Source of the DNA: Deltaproteobacteria bacterium
GTDB lineage: Bacteria > Desulfobacterota > Desulfobacteria > Desulfobacterales > ETH-SRB1
NCBI GenBank assembly: GCA_030611115.1
Contig: JAUWQK010000025.1
Coordinates: 1 to 9,942 of the forward strand
Length of the DNA stretch: 9,942 bases
Reading direction: 5' to 3'
Positions 1 through 5,731 of the stretch are shown piece after piece; the first letter of the stretch is position 1; the number at the start of each line of letters is the position of its first letter. A program made the position numbers and the translations under genes. The notes beneath the pieces are model-generated. The model was not told the DNA's origin and searched no databases. It was given only the letters and a program-made list of their open reading frames with translations.

Positions 1-750
1 ACAACACATCCCTTTGTTGTAAAAGCTGTAGCAGATATAGTTAAGACGGCCGGAGGTTTGCCGTTGGTTGGAGACAGCCCGGCATTCGGGAGTGTCTATC
101 AGGTTGCTGCTGCCTGCGGGTTGCTGCCTTTGCTTAAAAAAGACAATATTCCTGTTGTGTCTTTCAGGGCAAACAGATCGTTTAATGATAAAATACGAAT
201 AACTGATACAGTCAGAGATTTTGATAAAATAATTAATATTCCAAAGCTTAAGGCCCACAGCCAGATGCTTTTTTCAGGAGCGGTTAAAAATCTTTTTGGC
301 CTGGTTTCCGGGAAGCTTAAGGCTTGGAGACATTTTAAAGCCCATGCCAGTCACGAAAAATTTTCATTAATGCTTCTTGCCATTTACGAGCAGGTGCGTC
401 CATGCTTTACCATTGTTGATGCCATAGATATTATGGAAAAGAAAGGCCCTCGCGGCGGGCCTGTAAGACGTGCCGGCCTGCTTTTCGCGGGGATAAACTG
501 CATAAGCATTGACAGGGCTATTTGTGATGTATTCAATATAAATCCGGACAGGGTGCCGTTGCTTAAAACCGCCAGGAAATACGGCATTAATGGATGCAGG
601 TTAAGCGATATTCAGATAGAAGGAGATGATGTTTCTGATGTCAGATCGGAAAAATATCTTTTTCCAAAAAAATTGAATGATATTTCTTTTTCATTCCCAA
701 AAGTTATAAAAAGTGTATTGCGGCATCTTAAGACAAAATACGTTAACTAA
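1..750 (+). CDS. DUF362 domain protein, 5' end outside window
   Basis: The reading frame is open from the first base to a TAA at 748-750, so this is the 3' part of a gene whose start lies upstream; 249 residues are visible. An ATG-like start near position 58 is actually an internal TTG with family-like sequence before it (THPFVVKAV, typical of the DUF362 N-terminal half), so I do not use it. DUF362 hallmarks seen are GDSPAFGS (visible residues 24-31), a IPKLKAHSQ...GAVKNLFG stretch, and a DAIDIMEKKGP segment followed by a SIDRAICDVF helix. Many DUF362 proteins carry a ferredoxin-like 4Fe-4S domain; no CxxCxxC cluster is visible here, although one could be present in the missing N-terminal part. 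The biochemical role of the family is unclear, so no function is assigned. It is transcribed toward tpiA and is the only plus-strand gene in the window. Confidence 0.85.
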   Translation, partial: TTHPFVVKAVADIVKTAGGLPLVGDSPAFGSVYQVAAACGLLPLLKKDNIPVVSFRANRSFNDKIRITDTVRDFDKIINIPKLKAHSQMLFSGAVKNLFGLVSGKLKAWRHFKAHASHEKFSLMLLAIYEQVRPCFTIVDAIDIMEKKGPRGGPVRRAGLLFAGINCISIDRAICDVFNINPDRVPLLKTARKYGINGCRLSDIQIEGDDVSDVRSEKYLFPKKLNDISFSFPKVIKSVLRHLKTKYVN

Positions 751-755
751 TTTCT

Positions 756-790
756 GCAGCACTTTAGTGCTGTTAAATATTATTTTTTTG
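756..790 (+). terminator. possible rho-independent terminator of the DUF362 gene
   Basis: Six bases after the DUF362 stop codon there is a perfect 6-bp stem (CAGCAC 757-762 pairing with GTGCTG 767-772) with a TTTA loop. An AT-rich stretch follows, ending in a run of seven T at about 783-789. The T-run is displaced about ten bases from the stem, so this is a weaker-than-classic terminator. Its position in a convergent junction fits the role. Confidence 0.5.
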
Positions 791-828
791 ACCAGGATTT
801 ACAGGATATTCTGGATTAAATTTTTATC

Positions 829-898
829 GTCATTCTCGCGAAGGCGGGAATCCAGTGCTTTTTCGGATTTTCTGGATTCCCGTTTTCACGGGAATGGC
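829..898. repeat. dRS3-like inverted repeat pair (ATTCCC-N8-GGGAAT)
   Basis: Two 27-base arms, 829-855 and 872-898, are inverted copies of each other (22 of 27 positions match) separated by 16 bases. Each arm contains a smaller palindrome-like core: 832-851 (ATTCTC-N8-GGGAAT, one base off) and 876-895 (ATTCCC-N8-GGGAAT, perfect). The core matches the pattern known as dRS3 in Neisseria, and similar sequences are scattered through many proteobacterial genomes. The pair lies between convergent DUF362 and tpiA. The transcript from either strand could fold into a long hairpin, which may help stop transcription from both sides; no T-run follows it directly. Just upstream, 789-818 carries an AT-rich motif with repeated GGATT and CAGGAT words, possibly another dispersed repeat. 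Confidence 0.75.
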
Positions 899-936
899 GT
901 TTGGTGCCAGAACTTATTGAGAAGTTACTTCAATGT

Positions 937-1698
937 TTATATATTGTAATTGACAAGCTTGCTGAAAGTATCAGGATTCAGGCTTGCCCCTCCTACAAGT
1001 GCTCCATCAATATCAGGCATGGCCATAAGTTCTGAAATATTGCCTGGGTTTACACTTCCTCCATACAGTATTCTTATGGAACTGGAAAGCCTGTCTCCAA
1101 ATTCTTTTTCAATTAAAGAGCGCAAAAATAAATGAACCTCCTGAGCCTGTTCCTTTGTTGCTGTTTTGCCTGTTCCTATTGCCCATACTGGTTCATATGC
1201 TATGACTATTGTCCTTAGATCATCCAGAAAGAAACTTTCTAACCCCTTTTTTAACTGTTTGTCAAGTACAGAAAATGTATAATCTGATTCCCGTTCTTTT
1301 TCAGATTCTCCAACACATATAATTGGTATTAATCCAAGTCCTAATGCAGCCCTGATTTTCTTGTTGACAGTATCGTCGGTCTCGCCAAAATACTGCCGCC
1401 GTTCTGAATGACCTATGATTACATATTTACATCCTGCTGATACAAGCATAGCAGGTGATATTTCTCCTGTATAGGCACCGTCTTTTTCCCAGAAAAGATT
1501 CTGCGCCCCAAGCGAAACACAGCTCTCCCTGATAATATCTGATACAGAGGAAAGCGCTGTAAACGGAGGTGCAATCATAACATCTTTCCCGATAGTTCCA
1601 GCTAAAAGTTTTACAAGCTGTTCTGATGTCTCAACAGCTTCGGAAATTGTTTTAAACATCTTCCAGTTTCCGGCAATAAGAGGTGTGCGATTTTCCAT
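937..1698 (-). CDS. tpiA: triosephosphate isomerase
   Basis: This cytoplasmic glycolytic and gluconeogenic enzyme interconverts dihydroxyacetone phosphate and glyceraldehyde 3-phosphate. The 253-residue product has the complete TIM-barrel signature set: NWKM with N11 and catalytic K13, IIGHSERR with catalytic H97, AYEPVWAIGTGK with catalytic E169 and flexible loop 6, YGGSV at 212-216, and GALVGGASL near the end for phosphate binding. The frame stays open to an upstream ATG at 1728, which would add ten residues and overlap gap. I prefer the ATG at 1696-1698 because AAGGAG (1708-1713) lies nine bases before it and the protein then begins just ahead of the conserved NWKM as in relatives. It follows gap by 13 bp and is probably co-transcribed with it, giving a two-enzyme lower-glycolysis unit. 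Length and motifs are normal. Confidence 0.97.
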   Translation of the reverse strand: MENRTPLIAGNWKMFKTISEAVETSEQLVKLLAGTIGKDVMIAPPFTALSSVSDIIRESCVSLGAQNLFWEKDGAYTGEISPAMLVSAGCKYVIIGHSERRQYFGETDDTVNKKIRAALGLGLIPIICVGESEKERESDYTFSVLDKQLKKGLESFFLDDLRTIVIAYEPVWAIGTGKTATKEQAQEVHLFLRSLIEKEFGDRLSSSIRILYGGSVNPGNISELMAMPDIDGALVGGASLNPDTFSKLVNYNI

Positions 1699-1707
1699 TT
1701 TATTTGA

Positions 1708-1713
1708 CTCCTT
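1708..1713 (-). promoter_or_regulatory. ribosome binding site that sets the tpiA start
   Basis: AAGGAG on the minus strand, nine bases before the ATG at 1698. It overlaps the gap stop codon (TAA, 1714-1712), so tpiA initiation probably follows directly on gap termination. It argues against the longer ATG at 1728. Confidence 0.8.
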
Positions 1714-2716
1714 AAAGTTGAGATCCAATCATGGCTGCCAGATCCACCATCCTGTTTGAGTATCCCGTTTCATTGTCATACCATGAGAGCACTTTAATCA
1801 TGTCATCTACTACCTGAGTTGTTTCAGAATCAACAATGGAAGACAACTTCGACCCGTTGAAATCAGAAGATACAAGCGGAATATCGCAATATCCAAGTAT
1901 GCCTGAAAGAGTTCCTTCCGAAGCACTTTTGAGGGCCTGGTTTACATCGGAAACCGTAACTCCTGATTTTTCAATGGTCGCCACAAAATCAACAATAGAA
2001 ACATTCGGTGTAGGAACTCGAATAGCGAGTCCGTTCAGCCTGCCTTCCAGTTCCGGCAGTACAAGAGATACTGCTTTTGCAGCACCGGTTGTCGTTGGAA
2101 TCATGTTTAGAGCTGCGGACCTTGCCCTTCGAAGGTCCTTGTGCGGAAAATCGATAAGGCGCTGATCACCTGTATATGAATGTATGGTGGTCATTAGCCC
2201 GCATTTTATGCCAAAATTCTCAAGAAGCACCTTGGCAACCGGCGCAAGACAATTTGTGGTACACGATGCATTTGATATTATATGATGTTGCCTGGGGTCA
2301 TACTGATTTGAGTTTACACCCATTACAATTGTAATATCAGGATTTTTGGCAGGTGCAGATATTATAACCTTTCGTGCTCCTGCAGCAAGATGCTTTGAAG
2401 CATTTTCGTGATCTCTGAACAGGCCGGTACATTCCGCAACAATATCAACATCAAGCTCCTTCCATCTCAATTGCTCAGGATCCCTGATTGACGTAAAAGC
2501 AACTGACCTGCCGTCAACCTCAATTGAATCTTCTTTTGCTTTAACTTCTTTACCAAGATTTCCATGAACTGAGTCATAACATAGAAGATGAGCCATTGTG
2601 GCTGAATCAGTGAGGTCATTAATAGCCACAACTTCAACATCAGGATGATTCATTCCAGCCCTGAATATCAGTCTCCCAATCCTTCCAAAACCGTTTATTC
2701 CTAATTTAATGCTCAT
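1712..2716 (-). CDS. gap: glyceraldehyde-3-phosphate dehydrogenase, type I
   Basis: Phosphorylating GAPDH of 334 residues, which oxidises glyceraldehyde 3-phosphate to 1,3-bisphosphoglycerate with a dinucleotide cofactor in the cytoplasm. Seen in order: Rossmann fold entry GINGFGRIGR (6-15); AINDLTD at 31-37, whose acidic residue after the second strand is the usual sign of NAD preference; catalytic SNASCTTNC with C152; partner H179 in TIHSYTGDQ; and SWYDNETGYSNRMVD near the C terminus. The family's normal length is about 330-340, so the gene is complete. The ATG is preceded by AAGGGA (2725-2730) at eight bases. It lies downstream of a repeat-filled gap after the EIIA gene and 13 bp before tpiA. 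Whether it is read from the long operon or from its own promoter is not clear; I saw no convincing promoter boxes in 2717-2765. Confidence 0.97.
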   Translation of the reverse strand: MSIKLGINGFGRIGRLIFRAGMNHPDVEVVAINDLTDSATMAHLLCYDSVHGNLGKEVKAKEDSIEVDGRSVAFTSIRDPEQLRWKELDVDIVAECTGLFRDHENASKHLAAGARKVIISAPAKNPDITIVMGVNSNQYDPRQHHIISNASCTTNCLAPVAKVLLENFGIKCGLMTTIHSYTGDQRLIDFPHKDLRRARSAALNMIPTTTGAAKAVSLVLPELEGRLNGLAIRVPTPNVSIVDFVATIEKSGVTVSDVNQALKSASEGTLSGILGYCDIPLVSSDFNGSKLSSIVDSETTQVVDDMIKVLSWYDNETGYSNRMVDLAAMIGSQL

Positions 2717-2762
2717 ATATAATATCCCTTATGCTTTTTTAACATATTAATAAAAAGTAATA

Positions 2763-2996
2763 GTTCCCCACGGATTTTCACGGAATTACACTGAATTATC
2801 AATTGACTTACTCTCAAGCGAATTATTTTGAAATAATTGATCAATTGGGCTTCGTTCTGATTTGTTATCTTTTTTTATGGCCTTGTTTTCTGCCAAGAGA
2901 TCGGCTCGGAATCTAAGTTCAAATTTAATATTCTTATAGCAACGTTACCCATTGTTTACAATTTTCAGTGAAACTCCGTGTCCTTCCGTGGTAAAC
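2763..2996. repeat. ~234-bp element with inverted terminal repeats
   Basis: The left end (2763-2795) and right end (2964-2996) are imperfect inverted copies, 25 of 33 positions matching, with shared blocks CCACGGA, CACGGA and CACTGA. The interior holds the relic of a coding sequence (see 2850-2941) and a small AT palindrome, AATTATTT-TG-AAATAATT, at 2821-2838. The element fills nearly the whole gap between the EIIA gene and gap. No transposase is present. It resembles a non-autonomous element or the remains of a repeat-flanked gene cassette; the mobile nature is inferred from the inverted ends alone. Confidence 0.6.
2850..2941 (-). pseudogene. relic of a GxxExxY-family gene
   Basis: Reading the minus strand from 2941 gives CYKNIKFELR followed directly by FRADLLAENKAI. 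This closely resembles the conserved core of GxxExxY proteins, in which a YKG-x-K-hydrophobic stretch is followed by (F/Y)RADLLVENKVIVEIKA. The frame has an in-frame TAA immediately upstream (2947-2945). After ENKAI the match dissolves into lysine- and serine-rich sequence ending in TAA within the left terminal repeat. The N-terminal GxxExxY motif and the C-terminal INFN region of the family are absent. I therefore read it as a deleted fragment of about 25-30 codons, not a gene. It sits inside the inverted-repeat element at 2763-2996. The family assignment is from memory of the consensus and needs a profile search. Confidence 0.55.
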
Positions 2997-3014
2997 TTTT
3001 ACAATAAATAAAAT

Positions 3015-3428
3015 TTATCTTCGCTTGTTTCCTTTTAAAATTCCACTTGCCAGAGATATACTCTTTTTACCAAAAGCCTCCAGGTTTACCACAAGACTGC
3101 CCAGGTCTTCATCATCTCGAATATTGGCTGCTCTTATCAAAATCGGGAGGTTTACCCCGGATAATACTTCCACATGTCCTTCTTCAAGAAATGAATAGCT
3201 TAAATTAGAAGGAGTTCCTCCAAACATATCTGTAAGAATTAATACGCCTTTTTTCTGATCGACTTTTTTTATTCCTTCGGCAATTTTTTTACGGAGAATT
3301 TCAGCGTTTTCGTTCAGATCTATTGAAACCGATACCATGGCCTCAGGCCTTTTTCCAAGAATGAATTCTGCTGCATCTATGAATGCATCTCCAAGATTAC
3401 AGTGTGTAGTTATAACTATACCTATCAT
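3015..3428 (-). CDS. PTS EIIA component, mannose family
   Basis: A 137-residue cytoplasmic phosphocarrier of the EIIA-Man fold. The phosphorylatable histidine is H9 in MIGIVITTH, the place it holds in ManX-type domains, and DMFGGTPSN (67-75) is the second family signature, with D67 near the active site. A full mannose transporter would need EIIB, EIIC and EIID, and none follow; the next genes are gap and tpiA. Stand-alone EIIA-Man proteins next to rapZ are common in deltaproteobacterial rpoN clusters, so a regulatory rather than transport role is likely (inference). The start has AAGGAG (3433-3438) only four bases before the ATG, a short but usable spacing. It lies 52 bp after rapZ, probably in the same transcript. 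The basic tail KGNKRR is not a recognised motif. Confidence 0.9.
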   Translation of the reverse strand: MIGIVITTHCNLGDAFIDAAEFILGKRPEAMVSVSIDLNENAEILRKKIAEGIKKVDQKKGVLILTDMFGGTPSNLSYSFLEEGHVEVLSGVNLPILIRAANIRDDEDLGSLVVNLEAFGKKSISLASGILKGNKRR

Positions 3429-3480
3429 AAAACTCCTTCTCAGGTTTTGGTCGAGTGAGAAAAGCGGCTAAACTTAGGTT

Positions 3481-4344
3481 TTACAATCTTATATCTCTAT
3501 GTGTAATCCCAACCTGTTTACCTTGTTTATCAATATGTTCATATATGGTCTGTGCAATAATGACGGAACGATGCCGACCACCTGTGCAACCAACTGCGAT
3601 CTTTAAATAGGCCTTTCCTTCTTTTTCATATAAAGGCATTAAATAATCAAGCAAATCCAGATACTTCTCAAGAAATATAGGAGTTTTTTCATTATTCAAA
3701 ACAAAATTTTTGACCTCTTCAGCTTCACCATCCAAATCTTTCAGTTCAGGCACAAAATATGGATTTGCAAGAAAACGAACATCTATAATAAGGTCAGCGC
3801 CATGAGGAGTGCCATATTTAAAACCAAAGGACTGGATATTTATCCTCATTGGTACCAGTTGCCTGCTTTTCTGCGCAATATTGAAGACAATAGACTTCAG
3901 CTCGTGAACATTACAGTGGGAAGTATCGATAATTCTGTCAGCTTTTTTTCTAAGGTCTTTCAATTGCTCCTTCTCAGCTTTTATCCCATCGAGAAGGCTT
4001 TTGTTCTGCGATAGAGGATGCTGTCTCCTTGTTTGACTGTAACGCTGTAATAATATTTTTTCATCTGCCTCAAGAAAGAGTATTGTAAAATTGTATCCTT
4101 TTTGCCTGATGGATTCGAAAACAGATGAATATTTGGAAAGCAAGCCTTTCTCGCGCAGATCCATTACAAAGGCAAGCCCTGCAATTTCAGAGGCATCTTC
4201 TATCGGCAGTTCCAGAAACTTGGGGAGAAGATCAACCGGCATGTTATCTACACAATAAAAATCCGCATCCTCAAATGCTGCAATTGCAGTGCTCTTACCG
4301 GAACCCGAAAGCCCTGTAATAATAATTATCTTTAAGTTATTCAA
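3481..4344 (-). CDS. rapZ: RapZ/YvcJ-type nucleotide-binding protein (RNase adapter family)
   Basis: A 287-residue protein of the usual family length (about 285). The N-terminal kinase-like domain has a P-loop, GLSGSGKST, at 11-19 and the CVDNMPVDLLP signature at 31-41. The C-terminal domain has SFGFKYGTPHGADLIIDVRF (172-191) and GCTGGRHRSV (252-261). In E. coli RapZ binds GlmZ/GlmY small RNAs and presents GlmZ to RNase E, tuning GlmS and so amino-sugar supply for the envelope. Those RNAs are enterobacterial, so the target here is unknown. The start codon is TTG (4344-4342), five bases after the ptsN stop. The nearest purine block, GAGGA, is about 18 bases away, too far for normal use, so translation probably depends on coupling to ptsN. 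The P-loop position is three residues later than in E. coli, compatible with this start. Confidence 0.95.
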   Translation of the reverse strand: MNNLKIIIITGLSGSGKSTAIAAFEDADFYCVDNMPVDLLPKFLELPIEDASEIAGLAFVMDLREKGLLSKYSSVFESIRQKGYNFTILFLEADEKILLQRYSQTRRQHPLSQNKSLLDGIKAEKEQLKDLRKKADRIIDTSHCNVHELKSIVFNIAQKSRQLVPMRINIQSFGFKYGTPHGADLIIDVRFLANPYFVPELKDLDGEAEEVKNFVLNNEKTPIFLEKYLDLLDYLMPLYEKEGKAYLKIAVGCTGGRHRSVIIAQTIYEHIDKQGKQVGITHRDIRL

Positions 4345-4349
4345 TTTTG

Positions 4350-4808
4350 TTAAAATTCATCGTCCTCATCTTTGATGATGGAAAAAATTTCATCGCTGTC
4401 AACAGCACTTAACAGCCTCTCCTTAAATGGATCATTTTTTAAAATTCTGGAAATTCGGGCAAGCAGCTTCAAATGAAGACCAGTAGAATTCTCCGGCGTT
4501 ACAAGAAGAAAAAAGATGTGAGCAGGTCGTCCATCTATAGACTCGAAATCAACTCCTTGACGGCTTAAGCCAAAACTAACAACCAGTGATTTAAGCTCTC
4601 TCATTTTACCATGAGGGATTCCAATACCTTCACCTATACCGGTGCTGCCGAGTCTTTCCCTCTCCATAAGAACCCGAACAATTTCCTCCTTATTAATACC
4701 TGCAATACCGGCAACAGGAATTACCAGCTCTTCAATAACTCCTTTTTTGTCAAGTGATTTCAAGTCGGAAAGAATTGCTTCTTTAGGCAAAACATCAAGA
4801 ATTTTCAT
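4350..4808 (-). CDS. ptsN: nitrogen-regulatory PTS EIIA (EIIA-Ntr)
   Basis: A 152-residue EIIA of the fructose/nitrogen family. The phosphate-accepting histidine is H66 in GIGIPHGK, and the preceding REREKLGSTG-type stretch (here MERERLGSTGIGEG, 48-61) is the usual family signature. In E. coli the protein receives phosphate through EI-Ntr and NPr, is not tied to a sugar permease, and regulates targets such as K+ transport by direct binding according to its phosphorylation state. It belongs to the conserved rpoN-hpf-ptsN-rapZ block. The ATG at 4806-4808 has only a weak AGGTG upstream. Unlike its neighbours it is separated from the preceding gene (hpf) by 350 bp of repeat-like DNA. A separate promoter is possible, but I found no good -35/-10 pair. 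The acidic tail DEDDEF runs to the stop shared closely with rapZ. Confidence 0.94.
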   Translation of the reverse strand: MKILDVLPKEAILSDLKSLDKKGVIEELVIPVAGIAGINKEEIVRVLMERERLGSTGIGEGIGIPHGKMRELKSLVVSFGLSRQGVDFESIDGRPAHIFFLLVTPENSTGLHLKLLARISRILKNDPFKERLLSAVDSDEIFSIIKDEDDEF

Positions 4809-5158
4809 ATCATATACACCTACATCACACCAGTATAGAGCAATTGAAAAGTGAAAAGTGAAAATTTATGGTATCGCTTCGCTCTTTCAATTTAAATAAA
4901 CCCAATAACTGACCCTGTTGATTTACTATCTTCTCAGAAAAATTGGCACAACATATTGTGTGTAATAGTTAAGCAGGCAACATCATATTGTGTTCTGATT
5001 TTCAAAATCGGAGTAAATCAACAGAGTCATAACTCACGCCTGTCTGCGTGCAAAGCACAGGCAGAAAAATCTGTCTAATCTGTGGATTACAATTAACAGG
5101 ATTCCTTCAATATTCAATATACACTTTTCAATTTTCAATTTTCAAACGCTGGCCACCT
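4809..5158. other. 350-bp gene-free gap between hpf and ptsN, filled with repeat-like sequence
   Basis: No credible coding frame is present on either strand. From left to right it holds: a GTGAAAA-type tandem stretch at 4841-4867; a 120-bp unit with 18-bp inverted ends (4910-5029); a GCCTGT/ACAGGC hairpin (5038-5043 with 5057-5062); a stretch rich in AATCTGT and GGATTA words (5068-5105); and an AT-rich TTTTCAA series (5124-5145). The 12-base AATTGAAAAGTG at 4842-4853 is inverted exactly at 5122-5133, so an outer inverted pair encloses the inner one. This looks like nested or successive insertion of small repeats into an operon junction. Confidence 0.65.
4910..5029. repeat. 120-bp element with 18-bp terminal inverted repeats
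   Basis: The left end (4910-4927, TGACCCTGTTGATTTACT) and right end (5012-5029) are inverted copies with a single mismatch in 18. Inside there is a perfect 13-base palindrome, GATTTTCAAAATC (4997-5009), beside the right end, and two similar CATATTGTGT words (4952-4961 and 4985-4994). The size, clean ends and lack of coding sequence fit a MITE-like insertion or a strongly folding RNA element in the hpf-ptsN transcript. No target-site duplication is obvious. Confidence 0.6.
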
Positions 5159-5692
5159 TTAGCTGCTGGGTTCTATCAAACCGTAGTGGCCGTCCCTGCG
5201 TTGATATAAGACATTAACTTTTTCTGTCCTTGCATTTGTGAACACAAGGAAATTACTATTCAAAAGATCCATTTGCATAACCGCTTCCTCAACATCCATC
5301 GGCTTATATTCTATATTTTTGACCTTTATTTCTCTTGTGGTTTCAAAATCCACAGGGGCGGTATCTTCGGCAACAATGCCTTTTCCCCTGGCTTTTGTTC
5401 CAATTCTTCGTTCTCTGTTTTTCTGCTTGCTTTTTTTAATCTGTTTCTCAAGCTTGTCTAAAACCATATCAATGGCTGAATACATATCAACCGTTTCTTC
5501 TTTGCCATTTATATTAAGCCTGTCACCAATAATATTAATTTCAGCTATATGGCGGAACTTTTCAACCGAAAGAACAACCTTAGCTTCTGCTGGATTATAA
5601 AGAAATTTATCAAAGCGATTAAGCTTGTCCTGAACATATGTTTTTAAATTTTCAGAGGAATCAAGATTTTTAAAAGTTACAGATGTCTGCAT
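5159..5692 (-). CDS. hpf: ribosome hibernation-promoting factor, long form
   Basis: Binds the 30S decoding region in slow-growing cells and inactivates ribosomes reversibly. The 177-residue product has two parts: an N-terminal S30AE domain (1-98, opening MQTSVTFKNLD and ending in a lysine-rich helix), a basic linker (about 99-120), and a C-terminal domain (121-175) with KPMDVEEAVMQMDLLNSNFLVFTNA and RRDGHYGLIEP. The second domain defines long HPF, which by itself pairs 70S ribosomes into 100S dimers in other bacteria. The hpf at this locus in E. coli is the short form of about 95 residues, so this organism probably needs no separate RMF. The ATG has an excellent AAGGAGG-type site (5701-5708) at eight bases, the strongest ribosome binding site in the run. 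It is 39 bp after rpoN. Confidence 0.95.
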   Translation of the reverse strand: MQTSVTFKNLDSSENLKTYVQDKLNRFDKFLYNPAEAKVVLSVEKFRHIAEINIIGDRLNINGKEETVDMYSAIDMVLDKLEKQIKKSKQKNRERRIGTKARGKGIVAEDTAPVDFETTREIKVKNIEYKPMDVEEAVMQMDLLNSNFLVFTNARTEKVNVLYQRRDGHYGLIEPSS

Positions 5693-5700
5693 GCTAAAAA

Positions 5701-5708
5701 ACCTCCTT
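5701..5708 (-). promoter_or_regulatory. strong ribosome binding site of hpf
   Basis: AAGGAGGT on the minus strand, eight bases before the hpf ATG. It is the closest match to the full anti-Shine-Dalgarno sequence in the window. This implies efficient translation of hpf compared with its coupled or weakly marked neighbours. Confidence 0.8.
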
Positions 5709-5731
5709 AACTAAGTTGAGCGATTTTTAGG

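Noticed and set aside
1699..1728. A longer tpiA start at 1728 adding ten residues
   Set aside because: It would overlap the end of gap and lacks a ribosome binding site, whereas the ATG at 1698 has AAGGAG at nine bases.
1836..2165. A 109-codon plus-strand frame opposite gap
   Set aside because: It is a shadow of the strongly conserved gap gene with no upstream ribosome binding site or family signature.
3429..3480. The rapZ/EIIA gap as a terminator or riboswitch
   Set aside because: It is only 52 bases, holds the EIIA ribosome binding site, and shows no convincing stem followed by T residues.
4836..4841. TATACT on the minus strand as a -10 box upstream of ptsN
   Set aside because: The -10 resembles consensus, but no spacing of 16-18 bases gives a recognisable -35 hexamer; the upstream sequence is AT-rich repeat.
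4944..4959. TGGCAC on the plus strand as a possible sigma-54 -24 element near rpoN/ptsN
   Set aside because: The spacing leads to ATTG where the -12 element needs TTGC, and it points away from the minus-strand genes.
5238..5600. A 120-codon plus-strand frame opposite hpf
   Set aside because: It is antisense to a clear hpf gene, has a low-complexity hydrophobic translation, and matches no family I know.
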